Assembly: GCA_913057785.1 (NCBI GenBank)
Contig: CAJXPD010000053.1
Span: forward strand, 1-44,269
Length of the DNA stretch: 44,269 nt
Source of the DNA: an uncultured Lewinella sp.
GTDB taxonomy: Bacteria; Bacteroidota; Bacteroidia; Chitinophagales; Saprospiraceae
Reading direction: 5' to 3'
Positions 1-8,682 of the stretch are shown piece after piece. The translations under genes and the position numbers were made by a program. Under the pieces are notes generated by a model. The model was not told the origin of the DNA and searched no databases. It was given only the letters and a program-made list of their open reading frames with translations. Position 1 is the first letter of the stretch; every line of letters starts with the position of its first letter.

Positions 1-32
1 TCATTATTTTCAATAATTATTGAAAATAATGA
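1..32. repeat. Perfect 32-bp palindrome at the left end
   Basis: The first 16 bases (TCATTATTTTCAATAA) are followed directly by their exact reverse complement, so the window begins with a spacer-free perfect palindrome. It is AT-rich and lies just beyond the terminator of the minus-strand lipoprotein gene. The sequence outside the window is unseen, so the palindrome could be longer. The other end of the window is also a perfect 32-bp palindrome with a different sequence, which suggests an assembly breakpoint; a cruciform or protein-binding site is an alternative. Confidence 0.9.
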
Positions 33-49
33 ACTAACATGGAGCACAC

Positions 50-80
50 AAAAAAAGGACAGGATAAAAGGCCTGTCCTT
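50..80 (-). terminator. Intrinsic terminator of the cohesin-like lipoprotein gene
   Basis: The arms AAGGACAGG (55-63) and CCTGTCCTT (72-80) pair perfectly around an 8-base loop. Read on the minus strand the stem is followed by a run of seven T (positions 56 down to 50). It lies about 100 bases beyond the stop codon of the minus-strand gene ending at 178 and has no T tract in the plus direction. Confidence 0.8.
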
Positions 81-177
81 CCCTACTTCGAATAAATAGT
101 ACTTTGATTCTTGGGATTAGAATGAAAGAGAAATATAAGCCCTTTTAGGGCTAAGTGGGGGGGATGTTTGGGCTATA

Positions 178-750
178 TTATCGCAATCTAACTCGCCCTG
201 GAAGCGCCCATACACTCACCTCCTCAAAGCTAGTATTGATCACCTCAATATCGGTGGGGTTATCCGTGATGGATATGCGGGTACGGTCGCCAGGGTTGCC
301 TATGGCATCAAAGCAGATGCTATACAATGGCGTGCCACGCGGGACACTTGCGCCAGCTAAGGTCAGATCTATCCAAGACGTAGTTAGTCGATCACTCTGT
401 GGGGTACCAAAGCTGTTGGCATCTAAGCCTGGCAAATTGAAGTTGTCTACGTGTGAAAAAGCTAGGACATCGTCATCCCAGGCTACGCTGTACTGCCAGG
501 TAACGATGTCATTAAAGCCAGTTGCTTTTACATCTACACAGAAGGATGAGCCAGCTGAGACATTGGCGTTATCCAATTTGAATAGTAAAAAATTGCGGCG
601 TTTTTCATTAGCGGTGAGCAATTCGGCCTCTTCAAGGCTTTCCCTTTCTTGTTCTACTACTGTTTCTTCAGCAGGTGTACTGTTTTCTTTAGTGCAAGCT
701 GCAAAGGTGAGGGTAAGCGCTAGCACTACTAGCAATCTAGTTCTGATCAT
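178..750 (-). CDS. Cohesin-like domain lipoprotein
   Basis: The 190-residue product starts at the Met before IRTRLLVVLALTLTFAAC, a lipoprotein signal peptide whose lipobox FAAC gives Cys18; the longer reading from 846 would put 32 unrelated residues before it. A short acidic linker rich in Glu follows. The remaining roughly 140 residues resemble a cohesin-type beta sandwich as found in many Bacteroidota surface proteins, with the pattern VTWQYSVAWDDDVL, then FNLPGLDANSFG, then SICFDAIG. No enzyme motif is visible. A likely role is a membrane-anchored surface binding or scaffolding protein, but the ligand is unknown. It is a single-gene unit with its own terminator downstream. The cohesin assignment is from pattern recognition only. 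Confidence 0.72.
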   Translation of the reverse strand: MIRTRLLVVLALTLTFAACTKENSTPAEETVVEQERESLEEAELLTANEKRRNFLLFKLDNANVSAGSSFCVDVKATGFNDIVTWQYSVAWDDDVLAFSHVDNFNLPGLDANSFGTPQSDRLTTSWIDLTLAGASVPRGTPLYSICFDAIGNPGDRTRISITDNPTDIEVINTSFEEVSVWALPGRVRLR

Positions 751-1102
751 GGTGATTTGTGTTTTAGGATTATTGTAATGATCGGGGTGAATCCCCTTGT
801 ATTTCACCACAATACTAGTTGCATTTGACAGCGAAAAAAAGAACAAAATTTAGGCTTTATAGGAGGTTTTAGCAGTCTCTACAAGCCCGTTAATCGGTTT
901 AGGATAAGCTTACCACCATTTGCAATTAATTCATAATCAGTATACTTGCTAAAATAGCATAACCTGTATTGAATGAGTGTTCTACGTATGTTAGAAATAA
1001 AGTATAGGATTTTTTACACCAGAATTGATTTGAAATAATTATACAAAGGTAAGATAGTAAGTGGTGCCACTTTAGGCGCAGTGGCACCAATGGGGAAAAG
1101 GG
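751..1102. other. Intergenic stretch between the SecA-like gene and the lipoprotein gene
   Basis: No convincing gene is seen in these 352 bases. They hold the terminator-like hairpin of the SecA-like gene (1062-1089) and one exact minus-strand match to the Bacteroidota -7 box, TACCTTTG, at 1051-1044. That box is almost 300 bases from the lipoprotein start, and no clear -33 TTG was found, so its use is doubtful. Confidence 0.5.
1062..1089 (-). terminator. Terminator-like hairpin after the SecA-like gene
   Basis: TGGTGCCACT (1062-1071) and AGTGGCACCA (1080-1089) form a perfect 10-bp stem with an 8-base loop, 14 bases past the stop codon of the minus-strand SecA-like gene. The T tract on the minus strand is poor (CTTACTATC), so termination may be weak or depend on Rho. 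Confidence 0.55.
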
Positions 1103-3487
1103 CTAGGAGCGCTTTTTCTTCATCCAGCGCATCATGGCAACTGTAAATAGAAAAGGTGCCGCAATAAAGTCGACATGCATCCCCGTATTAGCATTATCCA
1201 AGAGCATGATGGATAGCTGATCTTCAAACGGATTATCATTGATGACGTAGGTCCAAGTAGAAGCCGGGCGTTCTAGATCGGTAGCCTCTTCCGGGGAAAT
1301 CCCTTCTTCCAAGACTTTTTGTACCCAGTCTCGAATTTGAATTTCCAAGCGTTCGTAGAGTTTAGAGAAAGAAGCATCCGCCATCTTTCGAAAAGTATTT
1401 AGTGGATTCTGCCCTCCTAATCGGACGAGGTGTACACCATCACGAGACTGGGCCAATTCATCCAGGTGCAAAGCCCATTGCTGATCGTATTGTAACAAAG
1501 CAAAGGATTGAATCGCGGCCATCTGTTGGGAAGAAGCCTTCCCGAGTGCAGGAAGTGGTGGGAACAATTGTGTTAAGGTACTAGGGGCATTTAAAATCTT
1601 CAGCCGTTCATCTTGTAGAACGATCCTTTGTTTCTCAGTGAATGCTGCATATTGGTACAGGCTTTTCCGCATATCCAGTAGCTGGGACTCTATCATGTGC
1701 TGCATAGAGCGGATTGACTTCTCTAATTTCAAAGAGATTATTGGATCGGGTCCTTCCAGTTTCTGGAATTTCCGAGGTAATACTTCTCGGAGCCTATACT
1801 TGATCATCAGGTCATCCTCTAAACTGATGAAAAAGCGACTTTTCCCCACATCTCCCTGTCTACCTGCTCGGCCGCGAAGCTGTTGATCTATCCGAATACT
1901 CTCATGTCGATTGGTACCTATTACATACAGTCCTCCATAGCGAACTACCTGTCGTCTCTCCTCTTCATTCTGCCCTCCTAATTTAATATCTGTACCTCTA
2001 CCCGCCATATTAGTGGCGATAGTCACAGCCCCAACTCGACCGGCATCAGCGATAATCTTGGCTTCCTCTTCATCATTGCGAGCATTTAATACCTGGCAGG
2101 GAATATCCTTTTGTCGAAGAAGTTGAGCTAAATACTCAGATTCCCTAACCGTTAATGTCCCGACGAGAATGGGTTGCCCAATTCTATGAACACGACTAAT
2201 TTCTTCTACCAGTGCAGCTACCTTGCTCGCTTTATCTACGAAGATGTGATCCGGATAGTCTGTTCGGCGAGAAGGTTTATTTGGAGGAATGACGACGGTT
2301 TTTAGACCATAGAATTCTGCAAACTCAGTGGCTGATGCTTGTGCGGTGGCGGTCATTCCGGCAATTCTCGGATACTTTTGTAGTAGATGTTGAAGACTAA
2401 TGGAGTTGAGTACGCTCCCTTCGGATTGGAGAGGAAGGCCTTCCTTGGCTTCTACGGCGCTTTGCAAGCCATTTCGCCAGCGCCGATCCTCTACGACTCG
2501 ACCAGTGAATTCATCAATTAACCAGATTCTACTTTCTCTAACTATATAATCTACATCTTTGGTTAAAAGCGTATGCGCTTGCAAGGAAAGATTAATGGCG
2601 GTATGAAGCTCGTAGTGAACATCTTCGATCAGGTCTATCACACCGTAAAACCTTTCTGCTTTTTCAATACCCTGATCGGTTAGATAAACCGTACGTGCTT
2701 CGGTAGAAAGCACAAAGTCTTCCTCTTCCTTTAATTGACCTACCAGTTCAGCCACTTTCCGGAGATCGACATCATTTTGTTGCATGCGTCCAGCAATCAC
2801 CAGAGGATTTCGGGCTTCATCGATCATAATGGCATCCGCCTCATCCACGATGGCATAATTGAAAGGACGAAGTAATCGCTCACTATCGTCGAAAGCCCCA
2901 GTAGATCTCAAGAAGTCAAAACCTACTTCTTTAGCGGTAGCATAGGTGATATCACAGTTGTAGGCGGCTTTCTTCTCTGCCAATGACATTTCATTCGTGA
3001 TGTATCCTACAGTAAGACCAAGAAAGGTGTAGATGGAGCCCATCCACTGTGCATCTCGTTTTGCGAGATAATCATTGAAGGTCAAGATATGCACCCCTTT
3101 GCCTTGCCAGGCATTGAGTATAGCGGGGAACACAGCGGTTAGCGTTTTCCCTTCGCCCGTCTGCATTTCGACTAGTTTGCGTTGGTGCAAGGGGATGGCA
3201 GCCATCAATTGCACATCAAATACTTGCAGTTTTTGCTGGCGATGTATGACTTCTTGTACGAGGGCGTAGGTGGGCGCTAGTAATTCTTCTAGATCTATTC
3301 CAGCTTGTGCCTTTGCTTTTAGCTGAGCCGCGAAAGCCTGTAATTTCGCATTGGTTAAATTGGTGACTGATCGAAAAGACTCATAGATTTTATCTAATCT
3401 ATTCTCGTAAGTGGAAAGATCAGTTTGAATATAGGTAGGACTGCCAATCCCCCAATGATGGAGTTTATGCAGAAGTTTCATCTTCAA
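1103..3487 (-). CDS. Short SecA-type preprotein translocase ATPase (accessory SecA-like)
   Basis: This 794-residue protein has the SecA motor: Walker A MQTGEGKT (about 108-115), the motif NDYLAKRDA, Walker B VDEAD (214-218) followed by IDEARNPLVI, the motif AGMTATA, and the second RecA domain motifs TNMAGRGTDI and QQLRGRAGRQGD. It is well short of a typical Bacteroidota housekeeping SecA (about 1,100 residues), has a short N terminus and lacks the C-terminal zinc-binding CxCxSG...CH tail. Instead it ends in a hydrophobic stretch (DFIAAPFLFTVAMMRW) and a basic tail, MKKKRS, that could insert in or touch the membrane. It is therefore probably an accessory SecA, but whether it has dedicated substrates is unknown. 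A small exported protein gene lies just upstream on the same strand. The start at MKMKLLHK is the only reasonable one. Confidence 0.88.
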   Translation of the reverse strand: MKMKLLHKLHHWGIGSPTYIQTDLSTYENRLDKIYESFRSVTNLTNAKLQAFAAQLKAKAQAGIDLEELLAPTYALVQEVIHRQQKLQVFDVQLMAAIPLHQRKLVEMQTGEGKTLTAVFPAILNAWQGKGVHILTFNDYLAKRDAQWMGSIYTFLGLTVGYITNEMSLAEKKAAYNCDITYATAKEVGFDFLRSTGAFDDSERLLRPFNYAIVDEADAIMIDEARNPLVIAGRMQQNDVDLRKVAELVGQLKEEEDFVLSTEARTVYLTDQGIEKAERFYGVIDLIEDVHYELHTAINLSLQAHTLLTKDVDYIVRESRIWLIDEFTGRVVEDRRWRNGLQSAVEAKEGLPLQSEGSVLNSISLQHLLQKYPRIAGMTATAQASATEFAEFYGLKTVVIPPNKPSRRTDYPDHIFVDKASKVAALVEEISRVHRIGQPILVGTLTVRESEYLAQLLRQKDIPCQVLNARNDEEEAKIIADAGRVGAVTIATNMAGRGTDIKLGGQNEEERRQVVRYGGLYVIGTNRHESIRIDQQLRGRAGRQGDVGKSRFFISLEDDLMIKYRLREVLPRKFQKLEGPDPIISLKLEKSIRSMQHMIESQLLDMRKSLYQYAAFTEKQRIVLQDERLKILNAPSTLTQLFPPLPALGKASSQQMAAIQSFALLQYDQQWALHLDELAQSRDGVHLVRLGGQNPLNTFRKMADASFSKLYERLEIQIRDWVQKVLEEGISPEEATDLERPASTWTYVINDNPFEDQLSIMLLDNANTGMHVDFIAAPFLFTVAMMRWMKKKRS

Positions 3488-3584
3488 TAGTGTTAAAACA
3501 AGTTAGCTAATAAATTCCAGAAGCGATCGGCCTGCCATTGATAAGTTGGCAGCGAGCACTTAGTTTCTGCGGTTATGGAAAAAA

Positions 3585-3944
3585 TTAGCTTAACTGATAG
3601 GGGAGTGACCTACTATGCATCCAGGTAATTAGTAGGTTTTGATAATGGAGATGAACAAAAGTAGAGGAAGAATCAAGTGCTAAGAGGCCCGTTGTCGTAG
3701 GAAGAATGGCCAGAAAGGCAGTATCATCGCTGGTATAGTTCCCACGATTAAGCTCCGTATTCTTCTCTAACTGAAGATGATAATCAGCATTGGTGGCAGT
3801 TTGTTCTACCAGTTCTGTTTGCCGACTAAAATTAGAGTCAGGATAGAAAGATAAGGCTGTACCTTGCTCAATAGCAAGCGCTAAGAGCAGCCAGGGCAGC
3901 AAAGATAGAAGTGAGAAATGACCTGATCGTTTGATCCTATCCAT
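3585..3944 (-). CDS. Small putative exported protein upstream of the SecA-like gene
   Basis: The 119-residue product is not a family I recognise. It begins with a basic stretch (MDRIKRSG) and a hydrophobic segment (SLLSLLPWLLLALAIEQGTAL) that fits a signal peptide or a single membrane anchor. The rest is polar, rich in Thr, Asn and Ser, with no cysteines and no clear motif. It lies 97 bases upstream of the SecA-like gene on the same strand, so the two may be cotranscribed, and it could be a partner or substrate, but this is only positional inference. The coding status itself is uncertain because the gene is short and borders a repeat element. Confidence 0.5.
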   Translation of the reverse strand: MDRIKRSGHFSLLSLLPWLLLALAIEQGTALSFYPDSNFSRQTELVEQTATNADYHLQLEKNTELNRGNYTSDDTAFLAILPTTTGLLALDSSSTFVHLHYQNLLITWMHSRSLPYQLS

Positions 3945-4548
3945 ATTAGAACTATATCAAACTTCGGGCCGATAGCTGAGATAGGACAGAATGGCAGTAC
4001 GTACTGCAAAGATTCAAGCCAAGTCGGTGACGAGGTCCTTCGGTTCATTGGTATCAATGTTGGCTTCAGCTTGCCTTATTAAGCCTCTATTCTTCAGTAC
4101 TTCGTTCTTTTTTCTCTGATAAAAAAGAACCAAAAAATCATGGCTGTATTCATTTCTTTACGCGTGAATCGCACGAAAATCCTAAACGATATAAACTCGC
4201 AGGATCTTTTCTCTTTCACTAAGAACGTAATAGGTTACGTACTAAGATCTTTTCAAGCTGAGTTTCTCGCAGCTCAAACAGGATATCGTTTTTAACGGAT
4301 TTTCGTGCACTCCACTACTAAAATGAATAAGGCCGTAAAATTGCTTGATTTTGCCCCTTTTAAAGGAGAGTCTTGTAGCACATTCAGCGAAGATTCAAGC
4401 CAAGTCGGTGACGAGCTCCGCTCGTCCACCAACCACGTCGCGGGCTCCTGCCCGCAGAAACAAAATCCTTCCCACGTACCTACGGACGTACACACCTCCA
4501 AAGTCATCGCCAAGCAGCAATGACTTCGGAGATGTCAAAAGTGAGAAT
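3945..4548. repeat. Hairpin-dense noncoding repeat element
   Basis: No gene is supported here. The stretch holds a 29-bp direct repeat (4006-4034 and 4387-4415, one mismatch, core AAGCCAAGTCGGTGACGAG). It also holds a perfect 10-bp inverted repeat GTTCTTTTTT/AAAAAAGAAC (4104-4113/4121-4130) and a wide imperfect hairpin whose outer arms are GCACGAAAATCC (4171-4182) and GGATTTTCGTGC (4297-4308), with inner arms AAACGATAT and ATATCGTTT. Three small hairpins follow: 4410-4426, 4440-4455 and 4496-4531. I believe similar AAAAAAGAACCAAAAAATCA-type modules recur between genes in Bacteroidota genomes, but this is from memory. Short ORFs inside it run through the hairpins and are not credible. Confidence 0.7.
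4496..4531 (-). terminator. Terminator-like hairpin after the SRPBCC gene
   Basis: CTCCAAAGTCAT (4496-4507) pairs with ATGACTTCGGAG (4520-4531) with one mismatch. It lies 18 bases past the stop of the minus-strand SRPBCC gene. There is no T tract, so it may simply be part of the repeat element it sits in. Confidence 0.4.
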
Positions 4549-5070
4549 TTACGCCTCGATATAAGTTTTGAAATTGGCAAGCCCTTGCTCAAAATCTCCG
4601 CCGACGGATTTATCCATATTCATGAACATCAAAAAGATATTCATAGGGAATGAACTGCTGCCGCTAAATCCCCAAGCCACATGACTTCCTTCGCCTTTAG
4701 CATCGATTTTAAAGTAAGCATCATTGGTGGCTTTGAATGGCTTAAGAAAACGCAGTTGTGTATCAATTCGATGAGGTGGCTGCAAGCCCATGATCTCTTG
4801 CTCACCTTCTCCTACATCTTTATTCCCGTTCCAATAGGAAACGGAGCCCACTTCTCCATCAGTACCACGAAAGTCTTTTTCCATATTGGGGTCTTTCTTA
4901 GCCCAGACTGACCATTCATCCTGCTGTTTTAAGGAGCGAAGGGCATCGTAGGCGGTCTGCTGCGACACGGAGAGATCAATTGTTCTTTCAACAGCAAAAT
5001 CTTTGGGGGCTATGAAACCTAGAATTGCTATGATGGCGACTAGAGCCAATAGAATGTACAAGAATAACAT
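4549..5070 (-). CDS. Membrane-anchored SRPBCC (START/Bet v1-like) protein
   Basis: The 173-residue protein starts with one membrane segment (MLFLYILLALVAIIAILGFIA), then PKDFAVERTIDLSVSQQTAYDALRSL, the typical opening strand and helix of the polyketide cyclase/SRPBCC fold. Further family features are the DEWSVWAKKDPNMEKDF segment, WNGNKDVGEGEQEI and a long C-terminal helix (GGDFEQGLANFKTYI). Such proteins bind hydrophobic ligands in a deep cavity; the ligand here is unknown. The soluble domain could face either the periplasm or the cytoplasm. The gene is 63 bases downstream of the K+ channel gene on the same strand, so the two may be cotranscribed. Confidence 0.82.
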   Translation of the reverse strand: MLFLYILLALVAIIAILGFIAPKDFAVERTIDLSVSQQTAYDALRSLKQQDEWSVWAKKDPNMEKDFRGTDGEVGSVSYWNGNKDVGEGEQEIMGLQPPHRIDTQLRFLKPFKATNDAYFKIDAKGEGSHVAWGFSGSSSFPMNIFLMFMNMDKSVGGDFEQGLANFKTYIEA

Positions 5071-5133
5071 AGGTGGTTTTGATTATTGTTAAAAAAAGAA
5101 TTTGGGTGAATAACCATTTGGGTAGCACGGCTA

Positions 5134-5976
5134 TTAGTTTTCCGGTAGCGGCTGACCGCAACAAGGACAAAACTTATAGTCTTCGGCATTTTCCGGCATC
5201 CCTCGCTTTTTCTTTTTCTTCTTCTTTTCCTTTTCTAAGCCTTCAATAAAAGCGGCACTGATAATGCCGGTCGGCAAGGCAACCATACCAATTCCTAGCA
5301 GTGCAATAATCCCGCCAAAAAATTTGCCCAGTGGGGTAATAGGAAATACGTCACCATATCCGACGGTGGTCAGCGTGGCAATGGCCCACCAAAAAGTGGA
5401 TATGATATCTGGAAATTTATCCGGTTGGGCTTCATTTTCCAGGTTGTACATTACACTAGAAGAGATTAGTAGAAGGATAAAGGTTACGAATAGGGTGATA
5501 GAGAGTTCGGACCTTTTCTCCGAAAAAATGCGAACGATAATCTTTAGGGCGCGAGAATGCCGCTTCAGCTTTAGTACGCGCAGTAGACGCAAGATGCGTA
5601 GTAGCCTAAGGAATCGTAAGTCAAAAGCAACGACAAAGGGCAAATAAAAGGGCAGAATAGCTATTAAGTCCACCATCCCCATCGGAGAGCTAATGAACTT
5701 TAGCCTAGCTTTGCTAGCGGAAAGCGCTGGGTACTTAAGATCGGCTATCCAGATGCGGAGACCATACTCCAAACTAAAAATAATGATGGTTAATACCTCA
5801 AAGATGTTAAAGGTTGTTCCGAAGCGTTCGCGTAAGGGCGCATAAGAAGCCAAGATTATAGCGATTACACTTAGAATGATCAAGGCCATAATAATGGCAT
5901 TGACCTGCTTGTTTAGCGTTGTTTTTTTCTTTTCTCCCCCATCTAGGATTTCAAAAACTTTCTCTTTAAAGTTCAT
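5134..5976 (-). CDS. Voltage-gated-type potassium channel (6TM, Kch-like)
   Basis: The 280-residue protein has the arrangement of a Kv-like bacterial channel: membrane segments from about residue 25, an S4-type helix with regularly spaced Arg (LRFLRLLRILRLLRVLKLKRH, about 120-140), a pore loop with the K+ selectivity filter TTVGYGD (203-209) and a final pore helix. It would conduct K+ across the inner membrane. After S6 comes a lysine run (KEKKKKKKKR, about 249-258) and a short tail with a CPCCG knuckle (Cys270, Cys272, Cys273) at the extreme C terminus instead of an RCK domain. The tail might bind a metal or act as a redox sensor, but three cysteines alone do not prove this. Start at MNFKEKVFEIL. 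Confidence 0.9.
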   Translation of the reverse strand: MNFKEKVFEILDGGEKKKTTLNKQVNAIIMALIILSVIAIILASYAPLRERFGTTFNIFEVLTIIIFSLEYGLRIWIADLKYPALSASKARLKFISSPMGMVDLIAILPFYLPFVVAFDLRFLRLLRILRLLRVLKLKRHSRALKIIVRIFSEKRSELSITLFVTFILLLISSSVMYNLENEAQPDKFPDIISTFWWAIATLTTVGYGDVFPITPLGKFFGGIIALLGIGMVALPTGIISAAFIEGLEKEKKKKKKKRGMPENAEDYKFCPCCGQPLPEN

Positions 5977-6184
5977 GTTAGTTCAATATGGTGTTTAAGG
6001 ATGTGCTAAATGTTGTACGGTTTTGTAGAGATTGAGTTGTGAATCAGTGCTATAAGTGCATGATTGGTGATTGCCAAACATGCACTAGGCCGGTAAGTAG
6101 GGTAAAAATAAGATAAAGCCGCATATCCTATAAATCTAGCTGAAAAGCTCGTTTCTTGTGCTCTTTATTAAACAGATCCATATT

Positions 6185-7174
6185 ATGTCAATCTTTAACA
6201 TCCGTCTAGATGTCATGAAAGCCGTGGAAAAACAATTGGACGGTTTCATGGAAAAGTACCTGATCCCAATAGATAAGATCTGGCAGCCGTCTGATTTTTT
6301 ACCCGATTCGCAGTCAGAAGAATTTATTGATGAGATCAAGGAAATTAGAGAAGAGGCAAAGGAACTGGATTATGACTTTTGGGTAGTCCTCATCGGTGAC
6401 ATGATCACAGAAGAGGCTTTACCTACCTACGAATCCTGGTTAATGGATGTCGTAGGCGTTGACCAACAAACGAGAAACCCTTGGGCAAAGTGGGTTCGAC
6501 ATTGGACCGCTGAGGAAAACCGACACGGGGATGTGTTAAACAAGTATCTATTTTTGTCTGGTAGGACAGAAATGAAAGAAGTGGAAAAGACCATTCAATA
6601 TCTAATCGCTGATGGTTTTGATATTGGTACTGGGCGAGATCCTTACAAGAACTTTGTTTATACTAGTTTTCAAGAACTAGCCACTCACATTTCTCATAAG
6701 AGAGTTTCCAAACTTGCCTTGGATAAGGGGAATCAACGACTCGGCAATATGTGCCGAATCATTGCTGGTGACGAAATGCGTCATTATCTAGCTTACCGAG
6801 AATTTGTCAAGCTTATCTTCGAATACGATCCTAGCCAAATGATGTTGGCTTTTGCGGATATGATGAAACGCAAAATTGTAATGCCAGCTCACTTCATCCG
6901 GGAATCAGGACAAAAGATTTCCGAGGCCTTTGTAAACTTTTCCGATGCGGCTCAACGCATGGGGGTTTACACTAGCTTGGATTATGTAGACATTATGAAC
7001 AAGCTTACAGCTTACTGGGATATTGAGCATTTGAGCTCTTTGACCGAAGAAGCCGAGAAAGCACGAGATTACGTTATGAATCTACCCGCGAGATTAATGC
7101 GTGTGGCAGAGCGTTTGATGGTGCCTGAAACACCGGTACAAATGCAATGGGTAAAGCCCAATGGCATGATGTAG
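6185..7174 (+). CDS. Acyl-[acyl-carrier-protein] desaturase (ferritin-like diiron)
   Basis: The 329-residue product is a soluble fatty-acid desaturase type 2, which inserts a double bond in acyl-ACP using a diiron centre, O2 and ferredoxin. The two carboxylate-histidine sets are visible: a Glu in GDMITEEALPTYE, then EENRHG, then QELATHISH and GDEMRHY. The helical context (WVRHWTAEENRHGDVLNKYL) is characteristic. I start at ATG 6185 (MSIFNIRLDVMKAVEK) because the nine residues of the upstream reading look unrelated. The gene stands alone, divergent from the K+ channel and convergent with xylA. It probably sets membrane unsaturation. Confidence 0.9.
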   Translation: MSIFNIRLDVMKAVEKQLDGFMEKYLIPIDKIWQPSDFLPDSQSEEFIDEIKEIREEAKELDYDFWVVLIGDMITEEALPTYESWLMDVVGVDQQTRNPWAKWVRHWTAEENRHGDVLNKYLFLSGRTEMKEVEKTIQYLIADGFDIGTGRDPYKNFVYTSFQELATHISHKRVSKLALDKGNQRLGNMCRIIAGDEMRHYLAYREFVKLIFEYDPSQMMLAFADMMKRKIVMPAHFIRESGQKISEAFVNFSDAAQRMGVYTSLDYVDIMNKLTAYWDIEHLSSLTEEAEKARDYVMNLPARLMRVAERLMVPETPVQMQWVKPNGMM

Positions 7175-7199
7175 AAGTAGAAGGTACGTTCTAAAATGA

Positions 7200-7234
7200 G
7201 GAGAGATGATTTCCTAGGTGGAAACCATCTCTCC
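7200..7234. terminator. Hairpin terminator between the convergent desaturase and xylA genes
   Basis: GGAGAGATGATTTCC (7200-7214) pairs with GGAAACCATCTCTCC (7220-7234) around a 5-base loop with one mismatch. In the plus direction a pyrimidine-rich run (TTCTCTCTATCTCTCC) follows. It sits 25 bases after the desaturase stop and 23 before the xylA stop, so it may serve both genes. Confidence 0.65.
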
Positions 7235-7257
7235 TTCTCTCTATCTCTCCTTATTGT

Positions 7258-8586
7258 TTATACAAACTGATTCAAGATATTTTCATACAGTTCTTGCTGA
7301 CCACTCTGTAGGGCAGGTTCGTCACTAGCCATTCCTATGGCTGCTAGACTGCCCAAATCCATTTTCCCACTTTCAAAAGTCTGTCCGTCTCCGGCGTCGA
7401 AGGAGCTATAGCGGTCTTTACGCATGCTGCGGTAGGCAGATTTCTCGAGAATGGCATCTGCTGCCAAGAGGGCACGAGCAAAGACATCCATTCCGCCGAT
7501 ATGAGCATGGAACAGATCTACTAAATCAGTAGAATTTCTTCGGGTCTTGGCATCAAAATTCACTCCACCACCTTGGATTCCTCCGGATTCTAGGATCACC
7601 AACATCGCCTCGGTGATCTCCATTACGTTATTGGGGAATTGATCGGTATCCCAGCCATTTTGGTAGTCACCTCGGTTGGCATCAATACTACCCAAAGCCC
7701 CAGCATCAGCAGCCACTTGCAGTTCGTGCTGGAAGGTATGGTTGGCTAAGGTAGCGTGATTCACTTCCACGTTGATTTTGAAATCATCCATCAAGTCGTA
7801 TTGGCGCAAGAAGCCCAATACGGTAGCAGAATCAAAATCATACTGGTGTTTGGAGGGCTCCATTGGCTTAGGCTCAATAAAGAAAGTTCCTTCAAAACCT
7901 TGCCCGCGCGCATAATCTTTAGCCATATGTAGAAAACGTGCCATATGGTCTAGCTCCCGCTTCATGTCGGTATTCAGCAAGGACATATAGCCCTCTCTAC
8001 CACCCCAGAAAACATAATTCTCACCATTCAAAGCAATGGTCGCATCTAAGGCGTTCTTGACTTGGGCCCCTGCTTTGGCTACTACCTGAAAATTTGGATT
8101 CGTAGCTCCTCCGTTCATGTATCTTGGATTGGAGAATAGGTTGGCCGTCCCCCAAAGTACTTTCACGCCTGAGCTTGCCATCTTCTCTTTGGCGTAGTCC
8201 GTGATGATCTGCAATCTTCTTTGCAACTCTGCCACTGATTCTCCTTCGTCCACTAGATCCACATCGTGGAAACAGAAATAGGGAACACCTAGTTTGGTAA
8301 TGAATTCGAAAGCGGCATCCATTTTATCCTTAGCTTGCTGAATTGGATCGGCTGCTGTCAACCAAGGGAAGGCTTTAGTACCCACACCGAAAGGATCTCC
8401 TCCCGTATTGCACAGGGTATGCCAGTAGGCTACTGCAAACTTGAAGTGTTCCTTCATTGTTTTTCCGGCTACAACTTTGTCCTCCTCATAGAACTTAAAT
8501 GCCAACGGATTATCTGATTCTCTACCTTCAAATGGAATCTTCCCTATGCCTGGGAAATACTCCTTAGCTCCTAGAACTACCGACAT
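7258..8586 (-). CDS. xylA: Xylose isomerase
   Basis: The 442-residue enzyme interconverts D-xylose and D-xylulose with two divalent metal ions in the cytoplasm; length is normal for the family. Signatures seen in order: the catalytic-base region [22 protein letters not shown], the metal ligand region [36 protein letters not shown] and [20 protein letters not shown]. The gene is the last of a minus-strand set and follows xylB by 96 bases. No xylose transporter or XylR-type regulator is present in the window, so uptake and control must be encoded elsewhere. Confidence 0.97.
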   Translation of the reverse strand: MSVVLGAKEYFPGIGKIPFEGRESDNPLAFKFYEEDKVVAGKTMKEHFKFAVAYWHTLCNTGGDPFGVGTKAFPWLTAADPIQQAKDKMDAAFEFITKLGVPYFCFHDVDLVDEGESVAELQRRLQIITDYAKEKMASSGVKVLWGTANLFSNPRYMNGGATNPNFQVVAKAGAQVKNALDATIALNGENYVFWGGREGYMSLLNTDMKRELDHMARFLHMAKDYARGQGFEGTFFIEPKPMEPSKHQYDFDSATVLGFLRQYDLMDDFKINVEVNHATLANHTFQHELQVAADAGALGSIDANRGDYQNGWDTDQFPNNVMEITEAMLVILESGGIQGGGVNFDAKTRRNSTDLVDLFHAHIGGMDVFARALLAADAILEKSAYRSMRKDRYSSFDAGDGQTFESGKMDLGSLAAIGMASDEPALQSGQQELYENILNQFV

Positions 8587-8682
8587 ATTTTTCGTTTTTA
8601 TTTATTAAAGTCTGGTTTTTGCCTCGTTTATTAATCTCCGCTGTTCATTATTCCCTCTTAATTCTACCTTATTAATGCATCA

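Noticed and set aside
155..778. 207-codon plus-strand ORF opposite the cohesin-like lipoprotein gene
   Set aside because: The minus strand gives a proper lipobox, a cohesin-like domain and a terminator; the plus frame is its shadow.
4292..4653. Several overlapping short ORFs on both strands in the repeat element
   Set aside because: They run through hairpins and direct repeats and overlap the SRPBCC gene; explained by the repeat.
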